This document shows positions 57,262 to 64,000 of a DNA stretch of 64,000 nt, in pieces. Location: assembly GCA_015501585.1 (NCBI GenBank), contig JADNRY010000034.1, positions 62,001-126,000 of the forward strand, read 5' to 3'. The DNA is from Rhodocollybia butyracea (Eukaryota > Basidiomycota > Agaricomycetes > Agaricales > Omphalotaceae). A model generated the notes under the pieces. It saw only the letters and a program-made list of their open reading frames with translations. It did no database searches and was not told where the DNA came from. Positions within the stretch are counted from its first letter, which is position 1. The number at the start of each line of letters is the position of its first letter. The translations under genes and the position numbers were made by a program.

Positions 57262-59459
57262 CATGTCGCTTTTGCTCGAAATAAAACGGGATTTTTGTGT
57301 GTTGCTCTCCTACTACTGTCGCCGTTCCTGATTTATAGCCTGGAATTCTACCTGTCGAATTTGAACACGAAAAGCCGCAGGCTAGGATACAGCCTCGGAG
57401 GTCCAAGTAATCTACTGAATGCCGCCACTCCTCTGTCATTCGCACCCGCGATACTCTTGAGTTCTCGAAGTCTCGCACGGCGGCGTATATGTACTTTAGG
57501 TTTGTTTCATGGGTTATATAGTGGGATGTCTGCCAAATGAATCATCAGGGACGACCTACTTATTGGATGATGAATTCGAAGAAGGAAAAAACAAGCTAAA
57601 TCATTGCTTTGCGGTAAGGACTGAGGTAAATTTGAGCAGTCATACGCTCGCCACAATCCGACGTCGCTAAGTAGCAAATTGCTTTGTGCATTCGGGAAGA
57701 CTCGTAAGTAATTCGAGTACTGATGTTCTCCAGATTCATACCCTCATAAGTATAGAAACGGGTTGTCACATCAATCATTTGTAAGGAACGACCGCAAAGG
57801 AACGCGAACAAGTCCGCGATGCGATACAGATCGATCCTTATTGACGCTTTGCCGTATCGGACCGTGGTTCGTGGACCGCACGGACCGCCGGTGTCTGGCG
57901 CTGGAGGGAAAAACGTTCGGGGGTGAATCGTTTTGCCAACGTAGAAAGTCATATCCATCAGATATGCTATGATAATGATTTTCTGCAGGCAAAAGATCTA
58001 ACTCGTGAGTCGGGTTTGTAAAATCGGAGCAGCATGGTGCTTCAATGGCACCTTGAATGGCACCTGAGGAAACTCCTGGTCTTTTGAGAGACGTTTGATA
58101 CAAGCAAGTGAGGGCCCCTGTGCCTAACTCCTCTGTTCGTCTGTCTCTCTCTATCTTTGCGCAAAAAAATTGCCAGGGGGAAGCTGGGGGACGCATGCAA
58201 GGTGCCTTTCAAGGTGACATTTATGATCAAAGCCCCTAGCTTTCACTGGATGCTGTGCACTGTGGTTGATCAATGCCCCCTGCATGGACGTATACGTATA
58301 CCGTAAGAATATCCGTCAGCTATACTTATCATCGATGATCTTCTGTTATACTTCCTTCCTTCCGTTTACATACCCGGCTCCTCATACGTACGGAGGGTCC
58401 CATGATGAGCAACCAAACTACTACCATTACATGTACTACCAGTCATAAGACTGTTCCGCTTCCTATAGCTACCGTTACGAGGATTGTGGAGCTTCGTTGC
58501 AGCACTGTCCGGGAAAAATCAGTGAATTGCCAAGAAATACCCTGCTCTTATGATTTCCTGTCCTCGTTATCATTGATTATTGAAACAATCCAGCAGTAAT
58601 CCAGCTCAATTAAGGCATACTTGGGATAGGATGACCGCTGATACTAATAGAGGAACTGGTAGGCCCCGTACCCCATGTACAGTACCATGAAGCTGCAGAG
58701 AGTGCTATTGAGAGCTGGTGAGAAGTCGGTTTAGCGAAGGAACCGAATACTCAGACTAGTCGTGTTGCGTGTGAAACGAGTGCTCCGACTGGGAAAGCTC
58801 GTCAAACTCACCTCAGCAGAGAGCAATTTGGCCCATAAGATGACAATGTCAGTACGAGACAAAATTCCAAAGAGAGTTGTAGGCGTTGAAATCGGGGCCG
58901 AGAGGGCTGGCTGTTCGGGTTGTTTTAACCTTGAAGCTTGACGAGCGACAGGGATTAATGATCCCAGAAGATATTCACTTTCCTAGCTGCAGAATAAATT
59001 AATCACCAACGAAAACAGATGTCATCAACGTTGTTCGGGGCTGGGAATATACTGGAATATACTTTACAAAACATATGCGTACCCGGATATACATATGCTA
59101 CGAGAGTGATGCGGGTGTATTATAGTATGGACAACTTTAAAGCAAGTTAATTCGAGAATTTCGACTTTATCGCGAGAAAGCATCTCACGAAGAGCTTTTG
59201 AAGTAAAAAATCAGCCGATATTTGAGCCATTTATACTGAATTTAAGACGCAGCAGCGCGAGAGACAACTGAGAGAAACTATGTAAAGGGCGCCGGGACTT
59301 CGGGGAAAAAATGAGGGGCCGTTCATATGGGAATTTCCGATCAAGCCGAAAAATCTCAGATCGAATGCAATAATTAGAACTTACATATGCTCACGCAGCT
59401 TTCTTTCTTCTAGTCCCTCATCTCCCTTGGATTACTGGAGACCGTAGAGTTCCAGTAGG
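57262..59459. other. Mostly unassigned; possible minus-strand gene at 57596-58196
   Basis: Two overlapping minus-strand frames (57958-57596 and 58196-57771) have an amino-acid look (YRIADLFAFLCGRSLQMIDV and RFYTYEGMNLENISTRITYE) but I recognise no domain and see no clear splice plan. The rest, 57262-57595 and 58197-59459, shows nothing I can support. Confidence 0.3.
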
Positions 59460-62400
59460 ATGCTTCATTCTATCTACGACCTTACAACTTCTTGTAGGAA
59501 AACCACTGGCGATGTCCCAGCAAAGCTTGTGGTAAGTTGGTTACGTCTCAGGAGCTATCGCGATGCCAATGCTGTATATAGGTGCTTCAACAACGGTGGT
59601 AGGTCCAAGGTGTATCTTTTCGTGAGTAGACGATCTTTTGTCTAGTATCTTAATAACTTACAGCAATACAGGGAGGACGTCTGGTTGCAGAGCGCAAAAT
59701 GGTCTCTGATCTGTATGCCTTTGACCTCGAGACCTACGTTTGGGAGAAGATTACTCCTTTTCCCGAAGATGATGTACCCAAGCCTCGATACTTTCACAGC
59801 ACTGACACCTGTGAGCTCCTCGATACGTTGATTGGAAATTAATCACTCAGGCGTTCAATAGGGAACAATCAGTTAATCATTTTTGGAGGCATGAGTAACG
59901 AGCCCAACTCTTTAAATCCAGAAGAGCTCTGCGTCTTGAACGACGTTCGCTTTTTCGATCTCAATACTCGGCGCTGGCTTCCTCAATCCCAATTCCCTGT
60001 ACCTGTCTCGGACACATTCGTTCCCCGTGCTCGTTATGCCCATCTGTCATCTGTCTCTGCCGACCGCTTGTTCATCATTGGCGGACAGGACTTTTATAAT
60101 ACGTGGTTGGATGATATTTGCGTTTACGATTTGTTAGGTAAAGCATGGGTTCAACAACGTGACTACCCACGACACTGTGGTACCTATCGAAGCGTTGCAG
60201 TATCGTCTTCGAATTGCATCAGACTCCCCCAGGAAGAAGCACGAAACTCTCGAGCATCCACTAATTTCGGACCTCCCGGTGCTCGGTTTCGTGAAAATGG
60301 TGCTTCAAACTCCGGCGAGTTTACTTCCTCGGAAACTTTGACCCATCTCCCCTATTCAGCTCCACCCACCGATGACCACCCCGCCGACATCTTTTTGTAT
60401 AGCAACTACAATGTAAGTGTATACATTTTGAAACGCTATTCTTCCTTTCTCATCCATCTACAATGTAGTTTACCGACGTCAAACGAGAACTTGAAGTTTT
60501 CTCACCTCTTCCAGACACTGATTTCACAATCCAAGAACGTTCTAGTGCAATGAGCGGCACGACCTTTCCACCCGGTCTCCGTTTTCCAACTGGAGCGATT
60601 CTTGGCACGCATCTCATAATAGCCGGGACATATCTAGCTCACAGCTACCAGTCTTTTTCAATATGGGTCCTTGACCTTATCACTATGACATGGTCTAGAA
60701 TAGATCCGGGAAAAGCCGTCGAAACTGGATCCTGGTTCCGCGGTGTGTTTGGCCTGAACAGAACAAGTTCTTCATCTTTGGAAATCGAAACGGAAACCTT
60801 GTCGACGACTATAACAGGAGACTGCTCAGTTGGGATCATGTAGCTGTCATAGACTTAGAAGCATTCGGGATATACCAGCCACCACCGCTGAAGATGGATA
60901 TCCCAATGCAGGAATTAGGTTTGGCTGCTCTGGAGGAGAAGGTTCTTGGAGATTTCGAAATCGTTTGTGACGATGGCCGCAAGATTGCTTGCTCGCGGCG
61001 ACTGCTCGAAGAGCGCTGGCCTTGGTTCAAGGCCCAGCGTAAAGATCTTCTCTCAAAAACTATATTGGCAAGCGATTCCCTACCAACTTCCCCTATGCAT
61101 ACACAGCTTCCCGAACTGCCAGGTGGCGCTTTGGACAGCGAGCGACCTGATCCGAGATTAACACCCCGCGCTTTACATCTCTCAGAACCTTACCCAATAA
61201 CCTTAGCGCTATTGCAATACTTCTACACGCTCGCGCTTACTACGCCACTTCAACTTGCTCCAGCGGTCTTGAGCCAACTTCTAGTTTTGGCCACCAATTA
61301 CAAGATACCTCATCTCGAAGCGCTGGTCAAGCACGCGATGCACCGTGCACTGTCGAATTCGACTTCTGTCGGTGTGTATGAAGTGGCTACGCTCTGTGGG
61401 TGCCGCAGTTTACAGATTCGGTGAGTTATTCCTGTGCGCGCTGTGTTTCCCATTAATTTATTTTTCTTTATTCAAAGTGCATTAAAGACTGTGATGGTGA
61501 GAGTCTTCTATTTTGTTTGAATCAGAAAACTTACAATTATCATACGTATAGTCCTACACCCAAAAACGACCACGTAGAGATAAAGAATCTTCAGGAGGTC
61601 GACCATCTGATGGTGGTGGAGGTGGCGGAGGTGGTAACGGGCTGGTTCAAATGGATACGATGGTCCCGGCGGTGGGTCTCGGGGCGACAAATATTCCAGC
61701 ACTCGGCCTCGGGGTACTTCAGATGCTAAATGGAGGACCCTGGGCACGGAAAACGGAGCTGGTACTAACTTCGCTTACTGTTGAGTTGTTTCACTTTCAA
61801 GGGTTGACAACATACTGATAGTTTACATTGTTTAGCGCGTGATCGCGACTCTTCACCATCTCCGCCACCGCAAGATGATGTTGATTCTGACTCGGACTCG
61901 CTCTTCACAAGACCCCCTAAACATTCTCGTTTCTCAAAAATGACTTCCCACGCCCGTCAGAAGAGTACAATGTCCATCGTGTCTCAACATACCGCGCACG
62001 AAATGTATGATGTTGTCGACTTGTTGGGGTCAGCCATCGATGCACCGCTAAATCGCCCTCGTCATGAGCGTGCCAAAAGCGACGATACCCAAGAAACCAT
62101 TCTCGATCCTTCTCTTCATCCCGAAATTGAGACTGATGCTGAAGATCATCGAGTTCTGCTTGGTCAAGCACCTCATATCAATCGTCGTTCTGTCCGCCTT
62201 CCGAGTATGAACTCGTAACAGCTGATGGTGAAATGAACACGTCTACCTCCCTCCTTCACCCCTATATCCTGGATTCCACCTCCCTCGGTCTCGAAACTCG
62301 CAAGTTCCATCATTAACTTCATCTCGATCTCGTAGCTCGTTTAGCAGTGGATCGTCGCAAACATACCCATCTACACCTGGTCTTGTTTCTCCGGCAGAGT

Positions 62401-63129
62401 ATACGGACGCTCATCCCCTTCCTATCATTGCCGAGCGGAATAATGAAAGTCAAGAATGGGATCGGTCATCCGATTCTAGTCTGCCAAGACCCATGATACA
62501 CCTGTCACCTCCGAATCACTCGTTTCTGCTTGGCCGAAGCAGAAACCTAAACTGCAGTGGAAACTACCGAATGCAGCTCATAAGGGTTCTCCCACCGAAG
62601 AGTCATTCTCACCAGTCCTGGAATCACCTTCATTCCTCGATACCTCTAGCTCACCGAGGCCTCCAGCGTCTTCACAGCCATACCCTTCATCTCCTACAAC
62701 CCTTCTATCCCCCACGAAAAAGGCTTTCCCGGTTTTCATGAACGATACCCCTAGCTCACCTAGATCGCCACCGTCTCCACAGCCATACCCTCTATCTCCT
62801 ACAAGCTTCTATCCCCCATGTCTCCCACGAAGAAGGCCTTCCCTATCTTCATGAAGAAAGACAAGGATAACCGTTCTCGCACGTCAATATCTTCAATATC
62901 CACTCAGGTCTCTCAATTGCCATTGGATGACAAAGCTATGAAAGCTGAAGATAAGAGACGCAAAAAGGAAGAGGCGAAGCTGAGAACTGAGAGACTTGCG
63001 GAGCAGTTGAAGGCCCGAGCCAAAGAACGTGCTCGGGCAGAATTGGACAACGCATCCACAATTTCAGGAGAGCGAAAGAAAAGAGAACCGGGAGCTATGT
63101 ATGGTGGTATAGCTGGATTTGTTATGTAG
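59460..63129 (+). pseudogene. Kelch-repeat / BTB protein, frame broken at several points
   Basis: Kelch motifs: SKVYLFGGR (about 59600-59680), NNQLIIFGGM (about 59865), RLFIIGGQDFYNTWLDDICV (about 60070). Then a BTB domain (GDFEIVCDDGRKIACSRRLL, 60950-61010, to about 61420) and a long Ser/Pro-rich tail with a charged helix (KAEDKRRKKEEAKLRTERL) ending MYGGIAGFVM. Introns I can place: 59532-59581, 59622-59671, 59811-59861, 60413-60468, 61421-61477. Breaks: a missing base near 59608 (GGTCCAAG where the frame asks for GGTTCCAAG), a missing T near 60748-60750 (VF then WPEQNKFFIFGN), and at least two shifts between 62200 and 62820. The order resembles fungal Mds3/Pmd1/Ral2-type regulators of signalling and morphogenesis. 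The lesions at short homopolymers may be assembly errors in a working gene. The 5' start is uncertain. Confidence 0.65.
62638..62852 (+). repeat. Imperfect tandem repeat of about 105 bp in the kelch/BTB tail
   Basis: Two units share CTAGCTCACC, CACAGCCATACCCT, ATCTCCTACAA, CTATCCCCCA and AAGGC(T/C)TTCCC. They encode SPTKKAFPVFM and SPTKKAFPIFM in different frames as the sequence stands. Confidence 0.7.
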
Positions 63130-63171
63130 GACGTGTTCGTTTTTTTTTTTTTTTTGCTTGCATCCTCTCAT

Positions 63172-63235
63172 TATATCTGTCATCTCATTTATATCTGCCA
63201 TCTCATTTATATCTGTCATTTATCTGTACCGGATT
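63172..63235. repeat. Minisatellite, TATCTGTCATCTCATTTA type
   Basis: About three units of 18-20 bp just after the kelch/BTB stop and a run of T. Confidence 0.7.
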
Positions 63236-63240
63236 ATCTG

Positions 63241-64000
63241 CTAGTATCTGCTGGTCCACGCTCCTTAGCTGCTCTTGTTGTATCCATCTAAGTAATACTT
63301 TATTATTACTAATGTATAACGTTCATTGTATCGATGTTGTCTGGTGAGCAAAACTTAAAGACGCTTCAAGCATCTTGAAATGCTTTCATTTACCGAGCCC
63401 GCTTCTACACTCATGTTGATCGCTCTCAGCTATTAAGAAGTTCACTGTTGCGTTAAACTGAACGCTCCTTGTAAACCTACTTACCTACCTTGTCTCCCGA
63501 AGGCAAACTCTAAAACCTCTTGACACTTTGAGTCGAGGTATAGTGAGAACGCTCCATGACAAATTCAACGGGAGAATTCGAATTTCGCTCGTAAGTAATA
63601 CTGACTCGAGAGTGCTCTGTACATAATAGACTAGGTATTGGAGTTAACTTTGGAACAGCTTCAATACAGGTAGGTTTCCACCTCCCCTCACCGATGTCGA
63701 CGAGCGTTACTTCTCGGCAGCCTTTTCCCCATCCATCGAGACTTCTATACCAGATCTATACGACAGGATTCTCTTCCTCCCATTCCGAACGGGTTGAATA
63801 TATCGGCTATCTCGCACCAGTGTTTTTCCATACGTCTAGTATATAGCGCAACTGTTATCGTATCCGTATCGAGTAGCTTGAAATCTAATGATAAGATACT
63901 GCCTTCACTTCCAAACTTTAGAGCATTTGAGAAAACATATTTACTAGGCTAAGGAAAGCGGAGGTTGGGCATCGTAGACTCGTAGTTAGTGTGTTTCGTG
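63241..64000. other. No gene recognised
   Basis: Only short ORFs to the end of the window. Confidence 0.5.

Noticed and set aside
1..64000. CRISPR arrays, operons and bacterial signals
   Set aside because: The spliced genes and retrotransposon show this is eukaryotic DNA, and no regularly spaced short repeats occur.

Overview
The window looks like a chromosome segment of a mushroom-forming basidiomycete (Agaricomycete). Reasons: genes broken by many short GT-AG introns (about 45-75 nt), a NACHT NLR-like family with the short N-terminal GG-F-Y-V-G-D motif common in that group, a Ty3/gypsy chromovirus, and small secreted proteins. No RNA gene or CRISPR was found. Exon models were built by hand from splice signals, frame continuity and paralogue comparison.

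Layout. 1-44 kb is a segmentally duplicated, transposon-rich accessory region. Its main genes are four copies of one NACHT gene: copy 1 (3438-6501, two frameshifts), copy 2 (13180-16261, eight exons, intact, 890 aa predicted), copy 3 (25773-29057, resuming at 36805, dead) and copy 4 (42876-43364, an internal-deletion relic). Between them the same companion segments recur in the same order: a repeat called R-A here, a minus-strand conserved small ORF family (7226, 9341, 18618, 39940), a degenerate segment, a segment called R-B, and a shared upstream segment. A broken copy of a zinc-finger gene lies at 11922-12331.

Copy 3 and its upstream DNA were hit by three kinds of transposon: a 2.8-kb element with ~155-bp inverted ends and an 8-bp target duplication (22665-25469), a hAT-type MITE (28409-28903, TSD GTTCTGAA), and a full-length Ty3/gypsy chromovirus (29058-36804, 423-bp LTRs that read as identical, TSD ATATG). 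The chromovirus has a candidate -1 frameshift site, a 10-nt self-priming complementarity at the predicted transcription start, and a 2.27-kb leader almost free of ATG.

44-64 kb is more ordinary: a two-exon C2H2 zinc-finger gene (45055-46434), the fullest R-A copy, a tandem array of three small secreted protein genes (49062, 50974, 53998) with matching promoters and introns plus a fourth remnant, a minus-strand coiled-coil ORF (55482-56112), an FKBP12-type prolyl isomerase with a GC-AG intron (56628-57261), and a kelch/BTB gene (59460-63129) whose frame is broken at homopolymers.

The genes do not form a pathway. The left part reads as a fast-evolving NLR birth-and-death cluster that also collects transposons; the right part mixes housekeeping genes with a lineage-specific secreted family.
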